The translations under genes and the position numbers were made by a program. From the NCBI GenBank assembly GCA_023424395.1, contig JAFADY010000021.1:288660-352659 (forward strand): DNA of 64,000 bases. Reading direction: 5' to 3'. The stretch comes from Bacteroidota bacterium (GTDB lineage: Bacteria > Bacteroidota > Bacteroidia > Bacteroidales > Dysgonomonadaceae). Of the stretch, positions 42,928 through 51,187 are shown piece after piece (position 1 is the first letter of the stretch; the number at the start of each line of letters is the position of its first letter). Under the pieces are notes generated by a model. The model made no database searches and was not told the DNA's origin. It saw only the letters and a program-made list of their open reading frames with translations.

Positions 42928-44445
42928 CTATTTAATCCCGTGCAACAATTTAGTTAATTTAGGCGACAGGATAAGTACCAGCAAACCGGTTCCCACAGCA
43001 ATCCATCCAAAGGTAACGTACACGTCGATGTACCTGAGAAGCGATTCGGAAGCGCCGGACAAAGCCGTTCCGGCTGCTTCGGCCACCTCTTCGCTTTTGC
43101 TTCCGGTAAGTTTTGCCAATTGGCCGGCAAGAAAATTGGATCCGGAAAACGAAAGGAACCACGTGCCCATCAACGTACCCGTCATATTTTCGGGAGCAAG
43201 TTTTGTTACCATGGAAAGCCCGATGGGAGAAATAAACAATTCTCCAATCGTATGGAAAAGATAAATTCCCACAATAATCCAAAGCGGAACAAGAAACTGC
43301 GTGTTATGTACATCTTTACCCACAGCCGTAATGAGATATCCCACTCCAAGCAACATAATTCCTATTCCAAATTTGGCAGGTATGGAAGGATTCATTTTCT
43401 TCTCCGATAATTTAACCCACAACATCGAAAAAAGCGAACCCAAAAGAATAATGAAGAACGGATTAAAAAACTGTGTTTGTCCTGCTGTCATTTCAAACAA
43501 CCCGAAAACCGAGCGGTCTACGTTTCTGTCGGCAAACAACGTGAGCGATGAGCCTGCCTGCTCAAACAACGCCCAAAAAACAATATTGAACAAACACAGA
43601 ATAATAAAAATGACCATTCTGTCGCGTAAAATATTTCCCCCTTTCACTCCGGCCGAAATGAGCGTGTAACCAACATAAGCAAAAGTCACCAACAGTAAAA
43701 TTCCCACAATTTGGTTAAAGACGATCAGGAGATAAAGAATCAGAATAACCAACACCGATAACAAAACAGTTACATGCAATTGAGTGAGCGGCCCAAAAAC
43801 CTTAGAATGAAGTTTTTGAGGGTTAGGCGGAAGACTCACTTGCCTGAATGTTTTTTGGCCTGCAATAAAAATAAACAAACCCAACAGCATTCCTATACCC
43901 GCCAGTGCAAAACCATATTGGAAGCCAAATTGCTCTCCCACCCACACGCAAACCAGCGTGGCCAACAGTGCTCCAATGTTAATTCCAATGTAGAAAATGG
44001 TAAAACCGGAGTCTCTTCTCGCATCGTTAGGTTTATATAATTTCCCTACCAACGAAGAAATATTTGCCTTAAAATATCCGTTCCCCACAATAATGGCCGC
44101 CATACCAATATAGAGCCAGGTTGTGTTTCCACCTAATATCAAAAACTCGCCAATAGCCATCAGAATGGCACCCAAAATCACGGCAATTCTGTATCCCAAA
44201 ATTCTATCGGCAATTCTGCCACCCAATACCGGCGCCATATACACCAATGCAGTGTAAGCTCCGTAAATAGCAAACGCCTGATCATCTCCCTGTAAAAGCG
44301 CTTTTGTGAGATATAATACAAGCAATCCGCGCATCCCATAATAACAAAACCTCTCCCACATTTCGGAGAAAAAAAGGACAAACAAACCTTTGGGATGTCC
44401 AAATAACTGAGGGGCTTCTACTTCTATTCCTTCTACTTTTTTCAT
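42928..44445 (-). CDS. POT-family proton-coupled di/tripeptide transporter
   Basis: A 505-residue inner-membrane symporter. The POT signature appears in MWERFCYYGMRGLLVLYLTK (helix 1, the ExxERFxYYG motif that couples protons) and later GNGYFKANISSLVGKLY and DSGFTIFYIGINIGALL, the PTR2 signatures. FISPIGLSMVTKLAPENMTG is the conserved helix 10 region. It takes up short peptides, an obvious supply of histidine for the neighbouring hut genes. An upstream in-frame ATG at 44481 adds 12 residues; the ATG at 44445 is preferred because it directly precedes the conserved N-terminus. Own promoter element at 44513-44520. Confidence 0.95.
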   Translation of the reverse strand: MKKVEGIEVEAPQLFGHPKGLFVLFFSEMWERFCYYGMRGLLVLYLTKALLQGDDQAFAIYGAYTALVYMAPVLGGRIADRILGYRIAVILGAILMAIGEFLILGGNTTWLYIGMAAIIVGNGYFKANISSLVGKLYKPNDARRDSGFTIFYIGINIGALLATLVCVWVGEQFGFQYGFALAGIGMLLGLFIFIAGQKTFRQVSLPPNPQKLHSKVFGPLTQLHVTVLLSVLVILILYLLIVFNQIVGILLLVTFAYVGYTLISAGVKGGNILRDRMVIFIILCLFNIVFWALFEQAGSSLTLFADRNVDRSVFGLFEMTAGQTQFFNPFFIILLGSLFSMLWVKLSEKKMNPSIPAKFGIGIMLLGVGYLITAVGKDVHNTQFLVPLWIIVGIYLFHTIGELFISPIGLSMVTKLAPENMTGTLMGTWFLSFSGSNFLAGQLAKLTGSKSEEVAEAAGTALSGASESLLRYIDVYVTFGWIAVGTGLLVLILSPKLTKLLHGIK

Positions 44446-44512
44446 ACAATTTATCTTGACATATTTAATAATCGCTCTCATTACGCCACGAAAGCATTTG
44501 CTACAAAAACGA

Positions 44513-44520
44513 CAAAAATA
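44513..44520 (-). promoter_or_regulatory. -7 element of POT gene promoter
   Basis: TATTTTTG on the minus strand, 68 bases before the chosen start and 32 before the alternative start at 44481. Confidence 0.5.
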
Positions 44521-44622
44521 TACAAATTTGGCTAAAACTTCTGAGTCTTTTTAAGACAACTGAACAAAATGATGCCAAAAAATAACAAATTGAATGGATT
44601 TAACAAAACCGGATCAAGCAAA

Positions 44623-44655
44623 AAACAGCCTTACTTTTTAGAAATAAGGCTGTTT
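44623..44655 (-). terminator. Terminator of the hut gene group
   Basis: AAACAGCCTTA (44623-44633) pairs perfectly with TAAGGCTGTTT (44645-44655); the minus strand continues with a T run. It lies 68 bases after the hutH stop. Confidence 0.92.
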
Positions 44656-44723
44656 GACAGAAAACGAACTAAATACTGGATTATAATTTATTAATCTTTT
44701 TTCTTTATTATTCTGATTTATTT

Positions 44724-46223
44724 CTACAACGCATCCACCTGCAACCGGTTTAAAAACGCCACGGTTTTATGGATCTCTTTGTACATCACGATATCTTCGT
44801 CCACAAAAGGTACTTCTTTGCGGTAATCTTTGATGGTTTTTTCGATGATGGGCGACGATTTCAGCGGACGACGGAACTCCATTGCCTGCGCGGCGTTCAT
44901 CAGCTCAATCGATAAAATCAGGTCGAGGTTATCCATCACTTTCAGCAATTTTATCGCCGATGTGGCGCCCATACTCACGTGGTCTTCCTGTCCGTTGCTC
45001 GAAACGATGGAATCGCTGCTCGCGGCGTAACAATACATTTTGTTTTGGCTCACAATGGACGCTGCCGTGTATTGCGGGATCATAAACCCTGAGTTGAGGC
45101 CCGGGTTTGCCACCAAAAATTCGGGCAGACCGCGGTTTCCCAAAATCAACTGCGCTACGCGGCGTTCAGAAATATTGCCGAGTTCGGCAAGGGCGAGAGC
45201 CAAAAAATCGAACACCAACGCCAACGGTTGCCCGTGGAAGTTGCCTCCCGAAATGACTTCATCTTCATCGGGGAAAATGGTCGGGTTATCGGTTACGGAA
45301 TTAATCTCGGTTAATAATACCGATTTTACATACGCGATGCTATCCTTTGTGGCGCCGTGCACCTGCGGAACGCAACGGAACGAATACGGATCTTGCACGT
45401 GTTTCTTTTCGCGCGAGATCAATTCGCTGCCATCCAAAAACTTGCGAATGTTCTGCGATGTTTCGAGTTGTCCCAAGTGCGGGCGGATGAGGTGCAGTTT
45501 TTCATCGAACGGTTCGATGTGGCCGTCGTACGCGTCGAGCGAAATGGCGGCGATCAGATCGGCGCGTTTCGACAAGCGTTGCGCTTTCATTATCGAAAAC
45601 ACGCCGTGTGCCGACATAAATTGTGTGCCGTTCAACAGCGCCAAGCCTTCCTTGCTTTTCAATTTGATGGGTTCCCAACCAAACTCATCGAGCACGCTGC
45701 CGATATCCCGTTTTTGCCCTTTGTAATGCACATCGCCCACACCGATAAGCGGCAGGAACAAATTTGCCAACGGAGCCAAATCACCCGATGCTCCCAACGA
45801 ACCTTTGTCGTACACCACGGGCAAAATATCGTTGTTGAAAAAATCGAGCATCCGCTGCACGGTAGCCACTTGCACGCCGCTGTAACCCAACGACAAAGCG
45901 TGTGCTTTGAGCAAAAACATCAGTTTTACGATCACCGGTTTTGCTTCTTCGCCCACGGCGCAAGCGTGCGATTTCACCAAATTTTCTTGCAATGTACTCA
46001 AATCGCTGTTGGATATGGTGCGGTTGCAAAGCGAACCAAATCCGGTGGTAATGCCATAGATAGGTTCTTTTTGTTTTTTCATTTTTTCATCGAGATAATC
46101 GCGACATTTTTTAATGCGTTCTTTGGCCTCCTGCGATAACTCGAGTTTGATGTTTTCGTTGATGATCCGTTCCAAATCTTCGAACGTTAGATCGTCTTTT
46201 CCTATGTAATAAATGTTTTTCAT
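44724..46223 (-). CDS. hutH: Histidine ammonia-lyase
   Basis: A 499-residue enzyme that removes ammonia from L-histidine to give urocanate, the first step of degradation. The MIO prosthetic group forms from Ala145-Ser146-Gly147 in GSLGASGDLAPLA; YGITTGFGSL carries the catalytic Tyr, and ISGGNFHGQPLA and QEDHVSMGATSA are the other active-site segments. Full length. It is the most downstream gene of the minus-strand hut series and is closed by a good terminator. Confidence 0.97.
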   Translation of the reverse strand: MKNIYYIGKDDLTFEDLERIINENIKLELSQEAKERIKKCRDYLDEKMKKQKEPIYGITTGFGSLCNRTISNSDLSTLQENLVKSHACAVGEEAKPVIVKLMFLLKAHALSLGYSGVQVATVQRMLDFFNNDILPVVYDKGSLGASGDLAPLANLFLPLIGVGDVHYKGQKRDIGSVLDEFGWEPIKLKSKEGLALLNGTQFMSAHGVFSIMKAQRLSKRADLIAAISLDAYDGHIEPFDEKLHLIRPHLGQLETSQNIRKFLDGSELISREKKHVQDPYSFRCVPQVHGATKDSIAYVKSVLLTEINSVTDNPTIFPDEDEVISGGNFHGQPLALVFDFLALALAELGNISERRVAQLILGNRGLPEFLVANPGLNSGFMIPQYTAASIVSQNKMYCYAASSDSIVSSNGQEDHVSMGATSAIKLLKVMDNLDLILSIELMNAAQAMEFRRPLKSSPIIEKTIKDYRKEVPFVDEDIVMYKEIHKTVAFLNRLQVDAL

Positions 46224-46233
46224 TTTCTAAGTT

Positions 46234-46296
46234 GTTAGTTTTCAGTTGACAGTAATCAGTCCTTTTTCTGTGAACTGAATACTGCCAACTGCTAAC
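46234..46296. repeat. Reiterated-word hairpin between hutH and cyclodeaminase gene
   Basis: Four short arms pair in register: GTTAG/CTAAC, AGTTG/CAACT, CAGTA/TACTG and TCAGT/ACTGA, giving an imperfect stem of about 25 positions around a T-rich loop. It is composed of variants of CAGTTGACAGT, a dispersed intergenic sequence type in Bacteroidota. Confidence 0.7.
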
Positions 46297-46298
46297 TT

Positions 46299-46925
46299 TT
46301 ATATTTGTTGTTTCACCCATTCAAATATTTCTCTTTCCTTCTCCACCGTTTCTTTCTCAATGCGATCACATTTATCGGCGAAATCTTTTACAAAAGCTTC
46401 GTCTTTAATGGATCCCAAATTAATGCGCACATTGAGCAAAGCGCCCAAAACAGCCGTGCGGCACGCCATCATTGCTACGCAGCCATCGGTTACGGCGTTT
46501 TTATTGCCTTTTTTTACGGTATCGGCAATCACATCGAGCATTTTATACGCCCGCTCTGCCACTTCCATCGGCACGGATGCCGCCACTTTCATTGCTTCCT
46601 GAATTTTTCCGGAACGAAACGCTTTTTCTTCATCCGTTTCTTTCGGATATTTAAACGCGTCGAAAACAAGGTTATACGCGTCCGCATCACGATCGATATC
46701 GTTCACAAAAAGTTGTTGATTTTCCGCCATTTGCGCAACGGTTTTCTTCATTGAATCTTCCACTTCGGCATAATTTTTTTTACCGATGGTTAAATTTGCC
46801 AACATCTCGGTCAATGCCGACGCGATGGCCGCGTTGAGAGCCGAACTGCTTCCGCCTCCGGGAACGGGTTCGTTTCCTGCGGTTTTTTCTAAGAATTGTT
46901 TTAATGTTAAGTCTTGTAGTTGCAT
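46299..46925 (-). CDS. fchA: Formimidoyl-THF cyclodeaminase
   Basis: A 208-residue helical enzyme of the FTCD_C family that converts 5-formimino-THF to 5,10-methenyl-THF and ammonia. The start LQDLTLKQFLEKTAGNEPVP, then GGGSSSALNAAIASALTEML is the folate-binding signature, where the Gly-Gly-Gly-Ser loop sits at residues 23-27; VTDGCVAMMACRTAVLGALL is also conserved. In mammals this domain is fused to the transferase; here the transferase is a separate gene (ftcD). Part of the hut series. Confidence 0.93.
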   Translation of the reverse strand: MQLQDLTLKQFLEKTAGNEPVPGGGSSSALNAAIASALTEMLANLTIGKKNYAEVEDSMKKTVAQMAENQQLFVNDIDRDADAYNLVFDAFKYPKETDEEKAFRSGKIQEAMKVAASVPMEVAERAYKMLDVIADTVKKGNKNAVTDGCVAMMACRTAVLGALLNVRINLGSIKDEAFVKDFADKCDRIEKETVEKEREIFEWVKQQI

Positions 46926-46931
46926 AATAGT

Positions 46932-47049
46932 TTTCAGTTATGAGTTATGAGTTGTTAGTTACGAGATGCGGGGTACGAGTTGCGAGTTATTGGTTCCGGG
47001 TTGATGCTGAACCTATTAACCCTAAACGCGAACCACGAAACACGGAACC
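46932..47049. repeat. Reiterated GAGTTAYGAG/GGTTCCG repeat spanning the hutI stop
   Basis: A run of near-repeats (GTTATGAGTTATGAG, TTACGAGATGCGGGG, TACGAGTTGCGAG) continues into GGTTCCG (46992-46998) that pairs with CGGAACC (47043-47049). Similar words occur at 38581-38615 and 57164-57190. The last 20 codons of hutI lie inside it. Confidence 0.65.
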
Positions 47050-48273
47050 TTTTTTGATTACCACATCCACAATATTCATTCCAACGTGATACGGCAGGAA
47101 TTTATATGAAGGGAATTGCAGCAGCACCAAATCGCCTTGTTTGCCCACATTGATGCTGCCGATTTTATCGGCTCTGCCGATGGCGGCGGCGCTGTTGATG
47201 GTAAAAGCCGTTACGGCTTCTTCGGGTGACATTTTCATATAGATGCACGCCAAGGCAAAAAGCAACGGCACCGACGCGGTGAACGAGCTTCCGGGATTAA
47301 GATCGGTTGCCAATGCTACGATACAATTATTGTCAATCATTGTGCGGGCGCGGGCAAAATCTTCGCGAAGCGAGAAAGCGGTAAGCGGCAGCAACGTGGC
47401 TACCACACCCGATTGTGCCATTGCGCGAATACCCGCATCAGATGCTTGTAACAGATGGTCAGCCGAAAGGCAATTTAGTTCGGCTGCGAGTTCGGCTCCG
47501 CCGAATTGTACGATTTCGTCGGCGTGGATTTTGAGTTTGAACCCGTGTTCACGGGCGGCTTGCAAATATCGACGCGATTGTTCGATGGTAAACACATTTT
47601 TTTCGCAGAAAATATCGGCACATTCCGCCAAATTTTCTTGTGCTACCAATGGAAACATTTCGTTGATATTGAAATCGATAAACTCATCTTCCCTTCCCTT
47701 CCACTCAGCAGGTGTAGCGTGTGCGCCCATAAACGTGGGAACAATGTCCACCGGATGTGTTTCGTTGAGTCGGCGCATTACTCGCAGTTGTTTGAGTTCA
47801 GTTTCTTTATCGAGGCCGTAACCGCTTTTACCTTCCACGGTGGTGATGCCGAGTTTCATCATCGCGTCCAACCGTTGTTTTCCGGCGTCAAAAAGCTCTT
47901 CTTCCGATGCTTCGCGCGTTGCGCGTGTGGTGTTCACGATGCCGCCGCCACGGTTCATAATGTCCATATAGCTGTCCCCGCGCATTCGCCACGAAAATTC
48001 CTCTTCGCGATATCCACCAAACACGAAATGCGTGTGTGGGTCAACAAAGCCAGGAAGCAGGGCTTTTCCCGAAGCATCGATTATTTCGTAATCGGCTTGG
48101 TTTACGGGAACAGGTTCGCCACTGTTGAGCACGTGCGAAATAATACCGTCGGTAACGATAACTGTTCCGTTTTCAATCACGTGCAAATCCTGCATTTCTT
48201 TGCCACATTTTCCGGCAAATCCGCTGCAAGTAACCACTTGGGCGGCATTTTTTATGATAATGTTGTTGTTCAT
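46987..48273 (-). CDS. hutI: Imidazolonepropionase
   Basis: A 428-residue amidohydrolase converting imidazolone-5-propionate to formiminoglutamate. The metal motif PGFVDPHTHFVFGG is near residue 70, with ASEEELFDAGKQRLDAMMKL, KIHADEIVQFGGAELA (metal His) and ALATDLNPGSS (metal Asp) following. ATG at 48273 is preferred over an upstream GTG. The conserved family end IKKGSVF is followed by about 15 residues (RGSRLGLIGSASTRN) encoded by repeat DNA, so the stop appears to have been displaced. Activity should be unaffected. Confidence 0.95.
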   Translation of the reverse strand: MNNNIIIKNAAQVVTCSGFAGKCGKEMQDLHVIENGTVIVTDGIISHVLNSGEPVPVNQADYEIIDASGKALLPGFVDPHTHFVFGGYREEEFSWRMRGDSYMDIMNRGGGIVNTTRATREASEEELFDAGKQRLDAMMKLGITTVEGKSGYGLDKETELKQLRVMRRLNETHPVDIVPTFMGAHATPAEWKGREDEFIDFNINEMFPLVAQENLAECADIFCEKNVFTIEQSRRYLQAAREHGFKLKIHADEIVQFGGAELAAELNCLSADHLLQASDAGIRAMAQSGVVATLLPLTAFSLREDFARARTMIDNNCIVALATDLNPGSSFTASVPLLFALACIYMKMSPEEAVTAFTINSAAAIGRADKIGSINVGKQGDLVLLQFPSYKFLPYHVGMNIVDVVIKKGSVFRGSRLGLIGSASTRNQ

Positions 48274-48283
48274 ATTCACGATT

Positions 48284-48341
48284 TACGATTTGGGATTTGG
48301 GAATTATTTTCAATACCAAATCCGAAATTCAAATTCCAAAA
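48284..48341. repeat. Reiterated GATTTGGGATTTGG hairpin between hutI and pnuC
   Basis: GGATTTGG (48293-48300) pairs with CCAAATCC (48316-48323), within a stretch of reiterated GATTTGGG / AAATTCC words that fills the whole gap. A related run, GATTTGGCATTTCGGATTGGGG, occurs at 51164-51185. Confidence 0.65.
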
Positions 48342-48917
48342 TCAATTTATTTTCCGTTTCCATTCTCTATATCCTAATATCGCCAGTACAAGAAAAACGG
48401 CATATTGCACACTCGTAAAATACAATCCCTGCGATGCAAAAATGGGTATAGACACCACATCTCCTATAATCCAAAAAATCCAGTTCTCTACTTTTTTGAG
48501 TGCCATCAAAATAGTGGCCACCAAGAAAAATGCCGCGTTAAACGAATCGATATAAGCCAAATACGATTGTATATACTCCGCATCACCCCGATTTACATAA
48601 CGCAACATAAAAAACACCCCCACATAAATTACTATTACGGTCGACCAAGCTAACGCATTTTGTTTGGACGTATTTTGTTGTATCTGTAACTTTTGACTGT
48701 TCTCATCGGTGCGAGACCACATATACCATCCGTAAACATTGGAAATAAGATACACAAGATTAATTCCGGCATTGGCATATAAACGGGTAGCAAAACAAAT
48801 GTAAACATAAATAGCCACATTGATAATTCCGAAAGGAAAAACCAAAATATTTTCCTTTCGGGCATACCAAACGCTGACGATACCGAGCAGAGCGGCAAAA
48901 AGTTCAAGCCAGTTCAT
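48342..48917 (-). CDS. pnuC: Nicotinamide riboside/mononucleotide transporter PnuC
   Basis: A 191-residue inner-membrane protein with seven hydrophobic segments. The PnuC signature includes WYARKENILVFPFGIINVAI, then NLVYLISNVYGWYMWSR with the conserved YxxxNxYGWYxW, and NWIFWIIGDVVSIPIF. PnuC proteins facilitate diffusion of vitamin B3 riboside into the cell. There is no metabolic link to histidine breakdown, so its place between ftcD and hutI looks like an insertion, flanked on both sides by repeat elements. No riboswitch-like leader seen. Confidence 0.92.
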   Translation of the reverse strand: MNWLELFAALLGIVSVWYARKENILVFPFGIINVAIYVYICFATRLYANAGINLVYLISNVYGWYMWSRTDENSQKLQIQQNTSKQNALAWSTVIVIYVGVFFMLRYVNRGDAEYIQSYLAYIDSFNAAFFLVATILMALKKVENWIFWIIGDVVSIPIFASQGLYFTSVQYAVFLVLAILGYREWKRKIN

Positions 48918-48920
48918 AGC

Positions 48921-48956
48921 CTCTCCCTAAATCCCTCTCCACAAGAGAGGGACTTT
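48921..48956. repeat. CCCTAAATCCC dispersed hairpin repeat, copy 3
   Basis: CTCTCCCTAAATCCCTCTCC then ACAAGAGAGGGACTTTTTAT, with CCCTCTC (48933-48939) pairing with GAGAGGG (48945-48951). Same order of words as copies 1 and 2 near prfA. It fills the pnuC-ftcD gap. Confidence 0.75.
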
Positions 48957-49853
48957 TTATTCCATTAATTTTGCTTCGAGTACCTGACTCATCGAGAAGT
49001 TTTCGAGGCCGAGGTAATATGCGGCTGAGTCAACCAACGCTTCCATCGGGACCAAACCGATTATTTCGCCACCAACAACGGAAACACCATACCGTTGTGC
49101 TTCCATACGAACCATTTCGTGTGCACGGTAAATGGCGGTTTTGGTGAAATCGGTCAAGTTCATTGAAACCTGTGTGATATCACGCTCTTCCAACGCTACT
49201 CCCATTCCTTTGCAGTAACGTAATCCACCACCAATAAAACGAACTTTCTTGGCTATTGCCGTAGCTATTTCCAAGTTGTCGGTATTCAAGTTTACGTTGT
49301 AAGCTACCAACGGCATACGGGCGCCAATGGCTACTGTTCCAGCTGTTGCGTGGCGTTCAGCGGGACCAAAATCGGGTTTCCAGTCAGGTTGTTTAATTTT
49401 TTCCGCCATTCCTTCAAACTCTCCTTTACGTACGGCAGCCAAATTTTCACGATGCGTAGCAGATGCTGATTTTTCGTATAAGAATACCGGCAAATTGTAT
49501 TTTTCGCCCACGGTTTGTGCCACCTCTTTTGAAAGAGCGATGGCATCCTCCACCGTTACGCCTTTAATGGGGATAAACGGTACTACGTCCACTGCGCCCA
49601 TTCTCGGATGCTGCCCACTGTGCTTCGTCATATCGATGAGTTCCACGGCTTTGCCAATGGCTTCGATAACGGCCGCCTTCAACGCTTCGGGTTCACCCAC
49701 AACGGTAATTACTGAACGGTTGTGATCGGAATCGCTACTGTAATCCAATAGTTTAACGTTTTCTTTACCACGGAAACAATCCGCAATTTTTTCTACTTTT
49801 TGTTTGTCGCGTCCTTCACTAAAATTGGGAACGCATTCCATAATTTTGTTCAT
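48957..49853 (-). CDS. ftcD: Glutamate formimidoyltransferase
   Basis: A 298-residue enzyme that transfers the formimino group of N-formiminoglutamate to tetrahydrofolate, releasing glutamate. The N-terminal MNKIMECVPNFSEGRDKQKV, the DHNRSVITVVGEPE segment and HPRMGAVDVVPFIPIKGVT (catalytic His region) are diagnostic of the FTCD N-terminal family. Length is right for the single-domain form. Its first 51 bases, including the start codon, are duplicated 1,299 bases upstream on the far side of an ATPase gene, so the ancestral promoter region has been separated from this gene. Confidence 0.96.
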   Translation of the reverse strand: MNKIMECVPNFSEGRDKQKVEKIADCFRGKENVKLLDYSSDSDHNRSVITVVGEPEALKAAVIEAIGKAVELIDMTKHSGQHPRMGAVDVVPFIPIKGVTVEDAIALSKEVAQTVGEKYNLPVFLYEKSASATHRENLAAVRKGEFEGMAEKIKQPDWKPDFGPAERHATAGTVAIGARMPLVAYNVNLNTDNLEIATAIAKKVRFIGGGLRYCKGMGVALEERDITQVSMNLTDFTKTAIYRAHEMVRMEAQRYGVSVVGGEIIGLVPMEALVDSAAYYLGLENFSMSQVLEAKLME

Positions 49854-49857
49854 AATA
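49807..49857. repeat. 51-bp direct repeat, copy A (ftcD start)
   Basis: Covers the first 16 or so codons of intact ftcD. It aligns without gaps to 51106-51156 with about five mismatches clustered at the ftcD-internal end; the stretch AAATTGGGAACGCATTCCAT and the following AATTTTGTTCATAATA are identical. Confidence 0.92.
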
Positions 49858-49903
49858 AGTAAGTTTATACTCTGATTTATAGGTTTATATGATTTTTTCT
49901 GTT

Positions 49904-51025
49904 TTACAATAAAAACTCATCTACATTTCCGGGATGAATGAAGTGCACTTCGTGATTCGGGTAAGTAGATGAAAATGTTTTACTTATATTTATTTTGGCA
50001 TTTTTGTTCCATTTTATTTCATAAGCATTCAACACGCCATCTTTTTCGATAATCAAATCTATTTCCTGTTGGTCGAATGTGCGCCAAAAATAAAAATTGC
50101 CAAAACCTCCTTCATAACTATTTTTTTTATATAACTCTGCAATTACCCAATTTTCCCATAAGGCGCCTACATCGTGTCGTAATTCAAGCAGAGAAAAATC
50201 ACCAAGCAACGCATTACGGACACCTACATCGTAGAAATAAATTTTTCGTCCTTTTTTCAATTCTTTGCGATGATTATGACTATAACTCGGTAAACGAAAA
50301 ATTACAAAAGTCTGCTCCAATAACGTTATGTATTTCTCAACAGTTACGTTGTCTATCGACAGCAGTTTACTCAATTCATTATAATTCACTTCGCTCCCAA
50401 CCTGATATGCTAATGCTTTCAATAAATTGACCAATTTATCAGGTTTTTGTATATTTTGCCACATTAGTATATCCTTATAAAGATAACTTTCAGCGATTAA
50501 CTTCAAACGCTCTTTTGCTTCTTTTGGATGAATAACCACTTCGGGATAAGAGCCATAAACCAACCTATGAGGAATTTGCTGTACTTCCTCCATTAACGAA
50601 GTATGCCGAGCCAATTCCGAAAATGAAAGTGGGTACAAATAAAACTCCCATTTTCGCCCCGTTAAAGGCTCGTTAGTACGGTTTCTCAATTCAAAAGAAG
50701 ATGAGCCTGTGGCTACAACCTGCACATTATCAATTGAATCGATAATTCGCTTGAGCGTTTTTCCAATTTCGGGCAATTGTTGAGCTTCATCAATGACCAC
50801 CAACTTATGTTGCGAGAAATAGTTTCGTAAACGCACCGATGAAGGATTATCAAACAAGACCTGCACTTCGGGATCATCGGCGTTGTACCACAAATAATTA
50901 CCGTATTCCGAAACTATTTTTTTTAATAATGTTGTTTTTCCAACCTGCCGTGCACCAAATAATAAAATTATTTTTTCTTGGTGTAAACGTTCCTTGATTT
51001 TATGTCCAATAATTCTACTTATCAT
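49904..51025 (-). CDS. AAA-family ATPase with DUF4143 domain
   Basis: A 373-residue protein. Walker A is ILLFGARQVGKTTLLKKI (about residues 19-36) and Walker B LVVIDEAQQLPEIG (about 75-88); the sensor-like VVATGSSSFELRNR follows. A winged-helix-like middle (LSIDNVTVEKYITLLEQTFV) and a C-terminal DUF4143 nuclease-like part (DQQEIDLIIEKDGVLNAYEI with Lys) resemble a PD-(D/E)xK arrangement. These ATPases are very numerous and mobile, and their role is unknown. The gene is bounded by 51-bp direct copies of the ftcD 5' end and has its own promoter. Confidence 0.93.
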   Translation of the reverse strand: MISRIIGHKIKERLHQEKIILLFGARQVGKTTLLKKIVSEYGNYLWYNADDPEVQVLFDNPSSVRLRNYFSQHKLVVIDEAQQLPEIGKTLKRIIDSIDNVQVVATGSSSFELRNRTNEPLTGRKWEFYLYPLSFSELARHTSLMEEVQQIPHRLVYGSYPEVVIHPKEAKERLKLIAESYLYKDILMWQNIQKPDKLVNLLKALAYQVGSEVNYNELSKLLSIDNVTVEKYITLLEQTFVIFRLPSYSHNHRKELKKGRKIYFYDVGVRNALLGDFSLLELRHDVGALWENWVIAELYKKNSYEGGFGNFYFWRTFDQQEIDLIIEKDGVLNAYEIKWNKNAKINISKTFSSTYPNHEVHFIHPGNVDEFLL

Positions 51026-51045
51026 AAATTATTCGAATATAATCG

Positions 51046-51088
51046 CAAATTTACCGATAATTATTTTATTTTAGTCAAAAATTTACCG
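51046..51088 (-). promoter_or_regulatory. Promoter and repeated AAATTTACCG upstream of ATPase
   Basis: On the minus strand TAAATTTG (51053-51046) is a TAnnTTTG box with TTTG (51079-51076) 22 bases upstream. The word AAATTTACCG occurs at 51047-51056 and again at 51079-51088, each overlapping one promoter element, so it could be an operator pair. Confidence 0.5.
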
Positions 51089-51152
51089 TTTTTTTTACTT
51101 TTTTATCGCCTCTCTCACTGAAATTGGGAACGCATTCCATAATTTTGTTCAT
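51075..51152 (-). pseudogene. ftcD 5' fragment left by insertion
   Basis: A 25-codon frame starting MNKIMECVPNFSERGDKK, nearly identical to the ftcD N-terminus for its first 13 residues, then diverging and ending in TGA. It marks the original start of ftcD before the ATPase cassette arrived, or a copy carried by the cassette. Confidence 0.85.
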
Positions 51153-51156
51153 AATA
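51106..51156. repeat. 51-bp direct repeat, copy B
   Basis: Gap-free match to 49807-49857 at an offset of exactly 1,299 bases; homology stops abruptly at both ends. Confidence 0.92.
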
Positions 51157-51187
51157 TATTTTAGATTTGGCATTTCGGATTGGGGAG

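Noticed and set aside
47506..48555. 349-codon open frame on the plus strand opposite hutI and pnuC
   Set aside because: It is antisense to two clear genes, His/Phe/Arg-rich with no recognisable domain, a typical shadow of biased codon use.
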